Assembly (NCBI RefSeq): GCF_021764745.1
Contig: NZ_JAETXX010000005.1
Span: 178,170 to 242,169 of the forward strand
From: Joostella atrarenae
GTDB taxonomy: Bacteria > Bacteroidota > Bacteroidia > Flavobacteriales > Flavobacteriaceae
Length of the DNA: 64,000 nucleotides
Reading direction: 5' to 3'
A program made the translations under genes and the position numbers. Below, piece after piece: positions 16,082 through 24,873 of this stretch. The notes below the pieces were generated by a model that made no database searches, was not told the DNA's origin, and saw nothing but the letters and a program-made list of their open reading frames with translations. Each line of letters opens with the position of its first letter. The stretch's first letter is position 1.

Positions 16082-19000
16082 ATGAAAAAAAAAGCAAGTA
16101 AATGTCATAAATTAATTATGCGTATTTCCACCTTTTATATAATGATAGTCTTAGGATTGCATGGTTTATTTGCTACCGAAATAAATGGGCAGACATTAAA
16201 GAATTCAAATATTCTTTTAGAAAAGAATACTTACAAACTTGAAGAATTATTTGGAATTATAGAATCAGAAACAGCCTATAATTTTGTGATATCTGAAGAT
16301 TATCTAAATACTAATACAATTGTATATACCGCTGCAGGAAAGGTTAATTTATTGTATTTGTTGGAATCTATTTCTAAAGAAAAACAATTACGTTTTTATA
16401 GAGTTAACGAATTAATAAGTGTTTCTAAAATAAGTAATAATCCAGTAAGAGGTGAGGTGCAAGTCGTAGAGCAAGTAACCGTAACAGGGCTGGTAGTAGA
16501 TCAAGAAGGAGTACCGCTACCTGGTGCTACGGTACAGGTAAATAACAAAGCCATAGGAGTGGTAACAGATTTTAATGGAAACTTTAGTATTTCAGCAAAA
16601 AAAGGAGATGAAGTAAAAATTACTTATGTAGGATTCTTTCCAAGTTCATTTACTATTGGAGATAAAACTTTTTATGAAATTAAATTAGAGCAAGATGTAT
16701 CAGAGTTAGATGAAGTAGTTGTTACAGCGTTAGGAATTAAAAGAGAAGAGAAGATGTTGGGATTTTCTCAAGAAACTGTAGAATCTGAAAAGCTAGATCA
16801 AGCTATGCCTACAAACTGGTCGTCTGGATTGAAAGGGAAGGTTGCAGGTTTAAATATTGTTTCTGCAGGTTCTGGGCCTATAAATTCACAACAAATAACT
16901 CTAAGAGGTAACAGTTCTTTTGATTTAAACGGAAATTATGCTTTGGTAGTCGTAGATGGGGTTCCTGTTAATACAGAGATGACAACTTCAGGATCAAGTA
17001 CGGCTTATACAGGGGCAGATTCGCCTATTGACTATGGAAATGCAATATCCGACTTGAATTTAGAAGATATTGAAAGTGTTTCCGTTTTAAAGGGACCAGG
17101 AGCAGCTGCATTATATGGAAGTAGAGCAGCAAATGGAGTTTTAATGATAACAACTAAATCTGGGAAAAACAGCAAAGGATTAGGAGTAACTTTTGATTCT
17201 AGTACTTCATTTGATGTTATCCAGCGTTGGCCAGATTATCAATATAAGTATGGTCAAGGAACAGGTAAATATTTTGATGATGAAGGAAATCCTTATTATT
17301 CATACGGAATGTCTGACGATGGAGGAAATACAGGGTCTACAAGTAGTGCTTGGGGGCCAGAATTTAAAGGGCAGTATTATTACCAATATGATCCAGCTTT
17401 AGAAGGTCAGTCTAGTGAACGTCAACTTTGGCAACCATATAAAGATAATAGAAAAGATTTTTGGAGAACTGGAGTAACTAATATTAATAATTTATCGATT
17501 CAAGGTGGTGGAGAAAAAGGATCTATGCGTGCTTCCATAGGATATACAAAGAACGAATGGATAATGCCTAATACTGGTTTTGATAGAATAACAGCTTCAA
17601 TCAATTCAAAATATAAAATCTCTGAATTTGTAGATTTAGGAGCAGTTATAAATTATACAAATAGATCGAGCGATAATCTTCCTAGTACTGGATATAATAA
17701 CGGATCTATAGCTTACTTTATGATTTTCCAAAATCCAAATGTAGATTTAGATTGGTATCGTCCTATTTGGCAAGAAGGAAAAGAAGATATTCAGCAAATA
17801 CAACCTTTTAGCTCATACATAGACAATCCATATTTAATTGCATACGAATCTCTAAATACATTGGAGAGTAATCAAATAGTAGGAAATATTAATGCTAATA
17901 TACATTTAGGTAAAAATCTAGATTTATTAGTAAGAACATCTTTAAATACTTATTATCAAGATAGAGAGTCTAAACGTCCTTATAGTATAAATCGCTACGC
18001 AGAGGGATATTATGGAAATCAAGATGTTTTTAAACAAGAAATCAATAATGACTTCTTATTATCATATGATAAAGATATTTCTAAAAAGTTTGGATTTAAA
18101 ATGTCGGTAGGGGGTAATAACCGTATAGAAAAACGCAGATATACATCTACTTCTGTAACAGGGTTAGTAGTTCCAGGAGTATATAAGTTAGCCAATGGTA
18201 AAAGTAGTCCTTCCATCTCAACATCCGATTACGATAAGAAAGTAAATAGTTTATATGGATTAGCAACTTTTTCATTTAACGATCAAATTTTTGTTGATGT
18301 TACAGGGCGTAATGATTGGTCGAGCACATTACCGCAAGATAATTGGTCGTTTTTCTACCCTTCAGTAAATACAAGTTTTATTTTATCAGATATTTTTAAT
18401 CTAAAAGGAAACACCTTGGATTATTTGAAATATAGATTTTCTTATGCGCAAGTAGGAAATGACACAGATCCATATCAAACAAGTAAGTATTATAATAATA
18501 GCGATTTTGCTAGTTCAGCCACTGTTCCTTCAACATTATACAATCCTAATTTAAAACCAGAATTATCAACAAGTTTTGAAACAGGAATTGAAGCGAAGTT
18601 CTTTAAAAACAGATTAAGTTTAGATGCTACAGTTTATCAAATAGAGACCGAAAATCAAGTAATTCAGTTAGATTTAGATTATAACACAGGTTATAGTTCT
18701 ACTTATGTAAATTCTGGAAGTGTTAGAAATAGAGGGATTGAATTAACTCTTGAAGGAAAAATCATAAAGAATAAGAAATTTGATTGGAGTTCGACGGTAA
18801 CTTGGTCTAAAAATCAAGGAAGAGTATCCGATTTACCAGATGAAGTAGATAATGAATTTTTAATTGATTCTGGAGGAAATGCTTATATGATTGCTAAAGT
18901 AGGAGAATCTCCAACTGCTATATATGGATATGGTTTTGTACGTTCTCCTGAAGGAGAAATTGTATACGATGAAGGGGGTTTACCAGCATACCCAGAATCT

Positions 19001-19567
19001 GGGGATTATAAATATATTGGAGACGCAATGCCAGATTGGAGAGCAGGCTGGTACAATAAGTTTAAATTTGGAAACTTTACGGCGGGAGTCACAATTGACG
19101 GTCAATATGGCGGAATCGTATATTCTCAAACTCACCATAAACTGGTTCAGCAAGGAAAACTTACTTCTACTTATTACGGACGAGATACTGGATATATTGT
19201 TGGAGAAGGAGTTGTGGATAATGGCGATGGTACTTATTCACCAAATACAACTGAAGTAGTAACTCCAGATTGGTATAACCGTTATTATAGACGTGCTAAT
19301 GTAGAATCAAATTCTTTTGATGCTTCTTATATAAAACTTCGAGAGGTTAGTATTCAATATTCTTTACCAAATAAATGGTTAGCAAGCTCCGGGATACAAG
19401 GTGTAGATATTTCTTTATATGGAAGTAATTTATTAATGATTACCGATTTCCCAATTTACGATCCAGAAACAGCAGCTTTAAATGGAAATCGAATTATGCC
19501 AGGTGTAGAAATGGGACAAATGCCATCTCCAGCAACTTATGGAGTTAACTTAAAAGTCAAATTATAA
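16082..19567 (+). CDS. SusC/RagA-family TonB-linked outer-membrane transporter with STN domain
   Basis: A 1,161-residue SusC-type importer. Signal peptide about residues 1-37. An STN (secretin/TonB N-terminal) domain about 50-120 (YKLEELFGIIESETAYNFVI) is the part that signals to FecR. A carboxypeptidase-regulatory-like domain about 134-210 contains VTGLVVDQEGVPLPGATVQ, followed by the TonB-box region VSELDEVVVTALGIKREEK and a plug containing GKVAGLNIVS and GNYALVVVDGVP, with the SusC hallmark LKGPGAAALYGSRAANGV near residue 337. The rest is barrel. With SusD it imports an oligomeric nutrient across the outer membrane. The downstream phosphoesterase hints at a phosphorylated substrate, which is inference. 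Confidence 0.96.
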   Translation: MKKKASKCHKLIMRISTFYIMIVLGLHGLFATEINGQTLKNSNILLEKNTYKLEELFGIIESETAYNFVISEDYLNTNTIVYTAAGKVNLLYLLESISKEKQLRFYRVNELISVSKISNNPVRGEVQVVEQVTVTGLVVDQEGVPLPGATVQVNNKAIGVVTDFNGNFSISAKKGDEVKITYVGFFPSSFTIGDKTFYEIKLEQDVSELDEVVVTALGIKREEKMLGFSQETVESEKLDQAMPTNWSSGLKGKVAGLNIVSAGSGPINSQQITLRGNSSFDLNGNYALVVVDGVPVNTEMTTSGSSTAYTGADSPIDYGNAISDLNLEDIESVSVLKGPGAAALYGSRAANGVLMITTKSGKNSKGLGVTFDSSTSFDVIQRWPDYQYKYGQGTGKYFDDEGNPYYSYGMSDDGGNTGSTSSAWGPEFKGQYYYQYDPALEGQSSERQLWQPYKDNRKDFWRTGVTNINNLSIQGGGEKGSMRASIGYTKNEWIMPNTGFDRITASINSKYKISEFVDLGAVINYTNRSSDNLPSTGYNNGSIAYFMIFQNPNVDLDWYRPIWQEGKEDIQQIQPFSSYIDNPYLIAYESLNTLESNQIVGNINANIHLGKNLDLLVRTSLNTYYQDRESKRPYSINRYAEGYYGNQDVFKQEINNDFLLSYDKDISKKFGFKMSVGGNNRIEKRRYTSTSVTGLVVPGVYKLANGKSSPSISTSDYDKKVNSLYGLATFSFNDQIFVDVTGRNDWSSTLPQDNWSFFYPSVNTSFILSDIFNLKGNTLDYLKYRFSYAQVGNDTDPYQTSKYYNNSDFASSATVPSTLYNPNLKPELSTSFETGIEAKFFKNRLSLDATVYQIETENQVIQLDLDYNTGYSSTYVNSGSVRNRGIELTLEGKIIKNKKFDWSSTVTWSKNQGRVSDLPDEVDNEFLIDSGGNAYMIAKVGESPTAIYGYGFVRSPEGEIVYDEGGLPAYPESGDYKYIGDAMPDWRAGWYNKFKFGNFTAGVTIDGQYGGIVYSQTHHKLVQQGKLTSTYYGRDTGYIVGEGVVDNGDGTYSPNTTEVVTPDWYNRYYRRANVESNSFDASYIKLREVSIQYSLPNKWLASSGIQGVDISLYGSNLLMITDFPIYDPETAALNGNRIMPGVEMGQMPSPATYGVNLKVKL

Positions 19568-19578
19568 TCAAATAAAAT

Positions 19579-19624
19579 ACTCATCATTTTACTTTGAAGT
19601 TTTAAGCAGATGATGAGTGTTTTT
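19579..19624 (+). terminator. Hairpin with T-run between susC-like and susD-like genes (attenuator candidate)
   Basis: Arms actcatcat (19579-19587) and atgatgagt (19610-19618), then GTTTTT. It sits 12 bases after the SusC stop. As it lies inside an obvious operon, it more likely causes partial termination or 3'-end protection of the susC message than full termination. Stem strength is moderate (9 bp, AT-rich). Confidence 0.6.
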
Positions 19625-19651
19625 CTGATAATTTATAACAAATCCTAACAG

Positions 19652-21082
19652 ATGAAAAATAAAACTATAGTATTATTCAGCTTCTTATTTTTAACTGTCA
19701 TCGTTTCATGTACAGGAGATTTTGAAGAATTAAATGACGATCCAAATAGAATTTCAGAAATAAGTCCAGGTACTTTATTAAATCCCATTATTTATGGCAT
19801 AGCTTCTCATAATGCAGGTCGTAGTGATGCTATTACATTTAATTTAATGCAAGTTTCGCTTCCATTTCCTAGTATTTCTGGAGGTCTACATCGCTATGAT
19901 GTGAGTTTAGGAATAGGGAATTCATCATGGAATAATTATTTTAAATGGGCGCAAAATATTAAAGAAATGTGGATAGCAGCCGACGAGCGGGAAGATGATA
20001 ATTATAAAGCAATTGCATTAACTTTAAATGCGTTGGTGTATGCTAATTTAACCGACCTTTTTGGACCTATACCTATGCAAGAAGCTTCTAGCGCAGAGGA
20101 TGGTGTTTTATATCCGAGTTTTGACGATCAAGAAACTATTTATAATACCATTTTAGCAGATTTAGAAGTAGCAAATTCACTATACAACTCTTCAGAAGCA
20201 ATGGTGTATGAAGCAGATATATTATTTGATAATGATGTAGAAAAGTGGCAAAAATTCACTAATTCATTACATCTTAGGTTATTGTTGAGGTTATCCAACA
20301 GAACCGAATTGAAAGTTTATGAAAAGTTAGCTTCTATAATAAATAATCCATCCAAATATCCTGTTTTTGAGAATACAGAAGAATCGGCTATTTTAAAAGT
20401 AACTGGTGAAACACCAAACGTTTCTCCATGGGGAAGACCGCAAGATTTTAGGCTAAGTACAAAAGTAGCTTCATTTTTTATAGATAATTTAAATGAATGG
20501 AACGATCCACGAAGAGCTGTAATTGCTACAGAAGCTAATATAGATGGGGAGCAAATAGGTTATAAAGGAATTCCTAGTGCTTATGAAGGTTTAGATTCTC
20601 AATTTGAATACAATGCTTCAACATTTAATATAGAGCAAGTAACAAACCCTATGAATATATTTTTAATGACGTATGCCGAGGTGGAGTTTATAAAAGCTGA
20701 GGTTGCTCAAAAAGGGTTTATTTCTAATGCTGAAATGCATTATAACAATGCTGTATCTGGGGCAATGGAACAATTAGAGATAGAAGTCACCGATGAATAT
20801 TTTGAAAATATAGCAGTAGCGTATAATGGAACCTTAGAACAAATAATGCTTCAAAAATATTATGCGCTCTATTTTACAGACTATCAACAGTGGTTTGAAT
20901 ATAGAAGAACTGGATTGCCAGAATTACCAACTACAACCGCAATGGAAAATAATGCGGTAATGCCTTCTCGTTTATATTATCCTAGTGATTTAGCTATAGG
21001 AAACCCAAGTGGTTATGCTAAAGGAGTAGAAATGTTAGGCGGTAAGGATGATATAAATGTAAAAGTTTGGTGGGATAAATAA
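19652..21082 (+). CDS. SusD/RagB-family nutrient-binding lipoprotein
   Basis: A 476-residue outer-membrane lipoprotein: lipobox VIVSC with Cys20, then TGDFEELNDDPNRISEISPG, the typical opening of the SusD/RagB group that uses FxELNxDPN. Helical TPR-like segments follow (IALTLNALVYANLTDLFGPI is characteristic), with YFTDYQQWFEYRRTGLPEL near the C-terminus. It forms the lid on the SusC-like transporter and binds the substrate at the surface. The ligand cannot be inferred from sequence alone. Spacing to the phosphoesterase is 13 bp, so all three are one operon. Confidence 0.95.
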   Translation: MKNKTIVLFSFLFLTVIVSCTGDFEELNDDPNRISEISPGTLLNPIIYGIASHNAGRSDAITFNLMQVSLPFPSISGGLHRYDVSLGIGNSSWNNYFKWAQNIKEMWIAADEREDDNYKAIALTLNALVYANLTDLFGPIPMQEASSAEDGVLYPSFDDQETIYNTILADLEVANSLYNSSEAMVYEADILFDNDVEKWQKFTNSLHLRLLLRLSNRTELKVYEKLASIINNPSKYPVFENTEESAILKVTGETPNVSPWGRPQDFRLSTKVASFFIDNLNEWNDPRRAVIATEANIDGEQIGYKGIPSAYEGLDSQFEYNASTFNIEQVTNPMNIFLMTYAEVEFIKAEVAQKGFISNAEMHYNNAVSGAMEQLEIEVTDEYFENIAVAYNGTLEQIMLQKYYALYFTDYQQWFEYRRTGLPELPTTTAMENNAVMPSRLYYPSDLAIGNPSGYAKGVEMLGGKDDINVKVWWDK

Positions 21083-21095
21083 TAAACTATAAATA

Positions 21096-22688
21096 ATGAA
21101 AAAAATAATTATAACGACGGGAGTGTTTCTTTTAGCATCTATGGCATATAGCCAATCAACCGTAAAGGGATATGTATTTAACGACACAAATAAAAATGGT
21201 AAGAAAGACAGAAAAGAAGCCGGAATAGAAGGGGTTTCTGTAACCAATGGAGTAGAAGTAGCGCAAACCGATAAGAATGGAGCTTACACACTTCCTGTGA
21301 GTAACGATGCTATTATTTCGGTTATAAAGCCTGCATATCACTCAATTAATGTGAATGAGGATAACCTTTCTCAATTTTTCTATAATCATAAGCCAGAAGG
21401 TTCTCCAAAGACTAAGTTTGAGGGAGTTCCCTCTACAGGAAAATTACCAAAAGAAGTGAATTTTGGACTAACACCTTCCGAAAAGAAAAATGATTTTACA
21501 GCTCTTATTTTTGGTGATCCGCAACCTTACACCCTTGAAGAAGTTAATTATTTTGCTCGTGGGATTGTAAGCGATGTTGCTACTACTGATGGCGTGGCTT
21601 TTGGATTAAGTATGGGCGATTTGGTGGGCAACGATTTGAGCCTTTTTAATCCTTATATAAAAGCGGTTAAAGAGCTTGGTCTTCCTTGGTATAATTTATT
21701 AGGGAATCACGATTTGAATTTCGATGCTCAAGAAGATCACTTAGCAGATGAAACCTATGAGACACATTTTGGTCCAGCTAATTATGCCTTTAATGAAGGA
21801 AAGGTGCATTTTATTGTTTTAGATGATGTTTTGTATCCCGATCCTCGCGACCAGAAAAGTTATTGGGGTGGTTTTAGAAAAGATCAATTGGAGTTTGTAA
21901 AAAATGACTTGAAATATGTGCCAAAAGATCATTTAATTGTTTTGGCTTTCCATATCCCGATCAGCGAGCCAGAAGGGGATTCCTTTAGAGATGAAGACCG
22001 TCAACAGTTATTTGATTTACTAAAAGAGTATCCAAATACCCTTTCATTATCGGCACACACACATATTCAACGTCAGGATTTTTTTGATGAAGAATCTGGA
22101 TGGTATCAAGATAAACCACACCATCATTACAATGTTGGAACTACTTCTGGCGATTGGTATTCTGGGAAGTTAGATGAAAATGGAATTCCAATTTCAGTAA
22201 TGAGAGATGGCACACCAAAAGGTTATGCTTTTATCAATTTTAAAGGAAACCAATACGAAGTCAAATATAAAGTAGCTGGGAAGCCAGCAGATTACCAGAT
22301 GAATATATTTGTTCCTAAAGTCGTTGCTGAAGGAAGAAATACTAAAGCAGGAATTTATGTAAACTTTTTTATCGGAAGTGAAAATGATGAGGTTTTATAT
22401 CGAGTTGATGAAGGGGAGTGGAAGCCGATGGAATATGTGCAGGAGCAAGATCCTTCATATGAAGTATTAGTTTATGAGTGGGATTTAACTAATAAATTAA
22501 TGCCTGGAAGAAGGTCCTCCAATCCAATAGATTCTAAGCATTTATGGAAAGGTAAAATACCAACTAAACTAAAAAAAGGAAACCATAAGATTGAAGTAAA
22601 AGCAATTGATATGTATGGAAACACATACACTGGAACAAGTAGTTATCGATTAGAATCACCTTCTCAATCACCAGTGAATGCTAATTAA
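21096..22688 (+). CDS. Secreted calcineurin-like metallophosphoesterase
   Basis: A 530-residue three-domain protein. Signal peptide about 1-19 (ending AYSQ). An N-terminal beta domain about 20-120 opens with VKGYVFNDTNKNGKKDRKEA, as in SdrD-B/MetallophosN modules. The catalytic core, about 135-360, has GDPQPY, SMGDLVGNDLS, LLGNHDLNFD, VLAFHIPIS and LSAHTHIQ, covering the metal-binding Asp, Asn and His residues of the calcineurin fold. A MetallophosC domain covers about 370-520. The first motif is GDPQ in place of DxH, a known variant in this subgroup. It likely removes phosphate from or cleaves phosphodiesters in the substrate captured by the SusCD pair next to it. The physiological substrate is unknown. 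Confidence 0.92.
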   Translation: MKKIIITTGVFLLASMAYSQSTVKGYVFNDTNKNGKKDRKEAGIEGVSVTNGVEVAQTDKNGAYTLPVSNDAIISVIKPAYHSINVNEDNLSQFFYNHKPEGSPKTKFEGVPSTGKLPKEVNFGLTPSEKKNDFTALIFGDPQPYTLEEVNYFARGIVSDVATTDGVAFGLSMGDLVGNDLSLFNPYIKAVKELGLPWYNLLGNHDLNFDAQEDHLADETYETHFGPANYAFNEGKVHFIVLDDVLYPDPRDQKSYWGGFRKDQLEFVKNDLKYVPKDHLIVLAFHIPISEPEGDSFRDEDRQQLFDLLKEYPNTLSLSAHTHIQRQDFFDEESGWYQDKPHHHYNVGTTSGDWYSGKLDENGIPISVMRDGTPKGYAFINFKGNQYEVKYKVAGKPADYQMNIFVPKVVAEGRNTKAGIYVNFFIGSENDEVLYRVDEGEWKPMEYVQEQDPSYEVLVYEWDLTNKLMPGRRSSNPIDSKHLWKGKIPTKLKKGNHKIEVKAIDMYGNTYTGTSSYRLESPSQSPVNAN

Positions 22689-22768
22689 GATTAAAGCTCT
22701 AATAAATGAGTTTCATTTGTGTGCTTTTTGGAGTTAATCCATGAAAGCAGTTGATTTTTTTTTCTAAT

Positions 22769-22798
22769 AAACCCTGTAGAATTTCTGCAGGGTTTTTT
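22769..22798 (+). terminator. Terminator after the SusCD-phosphoesterase operon
   Basis: A 12-bp stem, aaaccctgtaga / tctgcagggttt (one G-U pair), with a 3-base loop and a following T-run. It separates the SusCD operon from the sigma gene, so the sigma factor has its own promoter. Confidence 0.88.
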
Positions 22799-22893
22799 AA
22801 TCTCCGATATTATTAGATTAATAACGTGAACTTAGCTTATAGTTTACTTTAAATTAACTCAAAAGGGAAGTGTTTTTCTTTATTTTGAAAGCC

Positions 22894-23442
22894 ATGAATA
22901 ACACCACTCCACTTACTGCCAATCAACTAATGGATCGCATTAAAAGCGATGATGAAAAAGCATTTCATTTACTGTTTAATCGTTATTGGGAGGTTCTTTT
23001 TATTATGGCAAAATCTATTTTAAATGATGAAGCTATAGCCAAAGACTTGGTACAAGAGGTTTGGATGAATTTTTGGGAGCGAAGAAAAAAAATAGATAGC
23101 TCCAATATTGAAGCTTACTTAAAACAAGCTATAAAATATAAAGTTTATAAAGAGCTTAGAAATAATCCTTTAAGTGTAAAACATAAAGACTATCTTGAAG
23201 GAGTAGATGCAGAAGTTGCTACTGATGATCAACTTATTTTTATTCAAACTGATAATGCGCTGACTAATATAATACGTGAATTACCAGATCGTTGTCGTGA
23301 AATTTTTAAACTTAGTAGAGAAGACAACTTGACAAATCAAGAAATAGCAAATCAACTTAATATTTCTAGGAGAACTGTAGAAACACATATTTCTAATGCT
23401 TTGAAAATATTGAGAATACGGATTACTTCTTTTATGTTTTAA
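22894..23442 (+). CDS. ECF sigma factor, Bacteroides expansion type
   Basis: A 182-residue ECF sigma factor. Region 2: AFHLLFNRYWEVLFIMAKSI, then AKDLVQEVWMNFWERRKKI. Region 4: LPDRCREIFKLSREDNLTNQ, followed by EIANQLNISRRTVETHISNA. This is the FecR-partnered family that controls SusCD operons. I chose the ATG at 22894 (MNNTTPLTANQLMDRIKSDD); an upstream in-frame ATG at 22870 adds eight hydrophobic residues inside the likely promoter. It is the only plausible partner in the window for the FecR protein at 15012, yet it lies after the operon and not before FecR. It has its own terminators on both sides. Confidence 0.94.
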   Translation: MNNTTPLTANQLMDRIKSDDEKAFHLLFNRYWEVLFIMAKSILNDEAIAKDLVQEVWMNFWERRKKIDSSNIEAYLKQAIKYKVYKELRNNPLSVKHKDYLEGVDAEVATDDQLIFIQTDNALTNIIRELPDRCREIFKLSREDNLTNQEIANQLNISRRTVETHISNALKILRIRITSFMF

Positions 23443-23481
23443 TTAAATTAATTGTATGAACTGCTTAAAGTCAACTTTTAA

Positions 23482-23519
23482 AAAAAGGTCAACTAAAATT
23501 AATTTCAGTTGACCTTTTT
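23482..23519 (+). terminator. Terminator after the ECF sigma gene
   Basis: A 19-bp stem with a single mismatch, aaaaaggtcaactaaaatt / aatttcagttgaccttttt, ending in a T-run. It is near-symmetric and may also stop the convergent minus-strand cytochrome gene that ends at 23564. Confidence 0.87.
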
Positions 23520-23563
23520 GTTTTAATAAAAATCTTGACAATCAAATTGTTTTAATCTAATAA

Positions 23564-24202
23564 TTAGATCTTAGTTCTGTCAACTTTTTTATTAGGATCA
23601 TACAATCTTAACATTGGGTAATTTTGTAAAAACACATAATCAGTATCAGAAGCAAATGCAACATGACATTGGTTACATTTGGCTGTAGGCTGTACTTTAG
23701 AAGAAGCTACAGGAGGATTCGTGTGTTTATCATTCCATTTAAAATAACCCCAGTTACCTGGTTTGTCTGGAAACCTTTTCTTACTCTTTACAGAAGCTTT
23801 TATAGTATGGATTTCTCCAGCAGAATATCCTACACCACTATTAAGTTCTCTTTTTGTAAGCACATTTACTTGTATAAATTGCGTACCCTCTCTAAACTTT
23901 CCAGTCTTTTTAAAATGCTCAAAATCCGAAGGCGGCATGTAAGTGTTGTGAAAACCAGGAAACAATGTTGGATTACCGGTGTTCAATTCAGCAGGAGCAA
24001 CGTTTGAGCCTACAAAAATCCATGAAGTGTAAAGATCAGGACTAGGTCTCATAAGCTCACCATTGCTGTTAAACTCCATTTTTTCTTTGTACAATGGCTC
24101 GGCAGTTGTGTACTCAGAATCATTTTCACTTGTAAAAGCGAAGAGACCAAATACTACTGTAGCTCCTAATGCAATTGCACCTTTGGTAATTAATTTTCTC
24201 AT
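23564..24202 (-). CDS. Cytochrome P460-family protein
   Basis: A 212-residue secreted protein: signal peptide about 1-23, then a cytochrome P460 fold. The heme c attachment motif Cys176-Asn-Gln-Cys179-His180 is near the C-terminus, as in the family, and lysines upstream (for example in GNWGYFKWNDKHTNPP) could provide the Lys-porphyrin crosslink that defines P460. Studied P460 proteins oxidise hydroxylamine or bind nitric oxide, but many homologues in heterotrophs have no known role. It is monocistronic on the minus strand with no nitrogen-cycle genes nearby. Location is the periplasm. Detoxification of reactive nitrogen species is the most conservative guess. Confidence 0.88.
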   Translation of the reverse strand: MRKLITKGAIALGATVVFGLFAFTSENDSEYTTAEPLYKEKMEFNSNGELMRPSPDLYTSWIFVGSNVAPAELNTGNPTLFPGFHNTYMPPSDFEHFKKTGKFREGTQFIQVNVLTKRELNSGVGYSAGEIHTIKASVKSKKRFPDKPGNWGYFKWNDKHTNPPVASSKVQPTAKCNQCHVAFASDTDYVFLQNYPMLRLYDPNKKVDRTKI

Positions 24203-24452
24203 AATGTTTAATATTTTATAAGTTTTCTTTAGTAAAAACCTATAGTCTAGTAAATATAGTATTTTTACTAAACAAATTAATCTTAATCTTAATATTTATA
24301 GAATAAAATACATATTTTGTTTTAAAAGAAGTAGCCGTAGAGTAGTTAAGAGGCTTGCAGGTAGTCTATAATCTATATGTTATGGAAACATACTGTTAGT
24401 CAAAATACACTAATTAATTTTACTTGCTACGGAAATCGAAACATACATGTTT

Positions 24453-24480
24453 TTGAAGTACAATAAAAAGAGTATATTTA
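24453..24480 (+). promoter_or_regulatory. Promoter of the metal-efflux operon
   Basis: TTG at 24453-24455, a 17-base spacer, then TATATTTA at 24473-24480 (one mismatch to TAnnTTTG). The predicted transcription start is near 24486, practically at the start codon of the DUF6660 gene, so the message would be leaderless or nearly so. Confidence 0.6.
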
Positions 24481-24484
24481 CAAT

Positions 24485-24793
24485 GTGAAAATATTAATGG
24501 CAATATTATCTATTTACTTTTTGTCACTCAGCTTTTTAGTTTGTAGTGATGAGGTTGCTGTTGATGTAACTTCAGAAAAAGTAGTGATGAGTCAAGATCA
24601 ACATCCTGGGGATTTAGATTTAGACTTATGTTCACCATTTTGTCAATGTCAGTGTTGTCATATCCCAATGATTACTTTGGAAGAGTATGATTTTGCTGTC
24701 ATCGATTTAAGTATCTCTACAAAAGAGGATCATTTTTATTTTAATATAAAAGATGATTTTTTAAACTCCATTTTACAACCACCTCGGGTATAA
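24485..24793 (+). CDS. DUF6660-like small Cys-rich secreted protein
   Basis: A 102-residue protein with a hydrophobic signal segment (MKILMAILSIYFLSLSFLVC) followed by an acidic stretch and a dense metal-ligand cluster, CSPFCQCQCCH, five cysteines and a histidine within 11 residues near residue 60. This matches the DUF6660 family, small Bacteroidetes proteins often found ahead of CusA-type efflux pumps. A periplasmic metal-binding or sensing role is inferred from the cluster and the operon. The start is GTG at 24485, which gives a family-like N-terminus. An in-frame ATG at 24497 would shorten it by four residues and fits better if transcription starts near 24486. Confidence 0.75.
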   Translation: MKILMAILSIYFLSLSFLVCSDEVAVDVTSEKVVMSQDQHPGDLDLDLCSPFCQCQCCHIPMITLEEYDFAVIDLSISTKEDHFYFNIKDDFLNSILQPPRV

Positions 24794-24873
24794 TTCAGTA
24801 TACATAATTTTTTTGTTTGACATGATTGTCAGACTTACTATTCTTTTGTTTAACTGAATTAATATTCAATTAC

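Noticed and set aside
24826..24873. Upstream ATG for the CusA-TolC fusion
   Set aside because: RND pumps begin just before the first membrane helix, as from 24874; the extra 16 residues have no counterpart.
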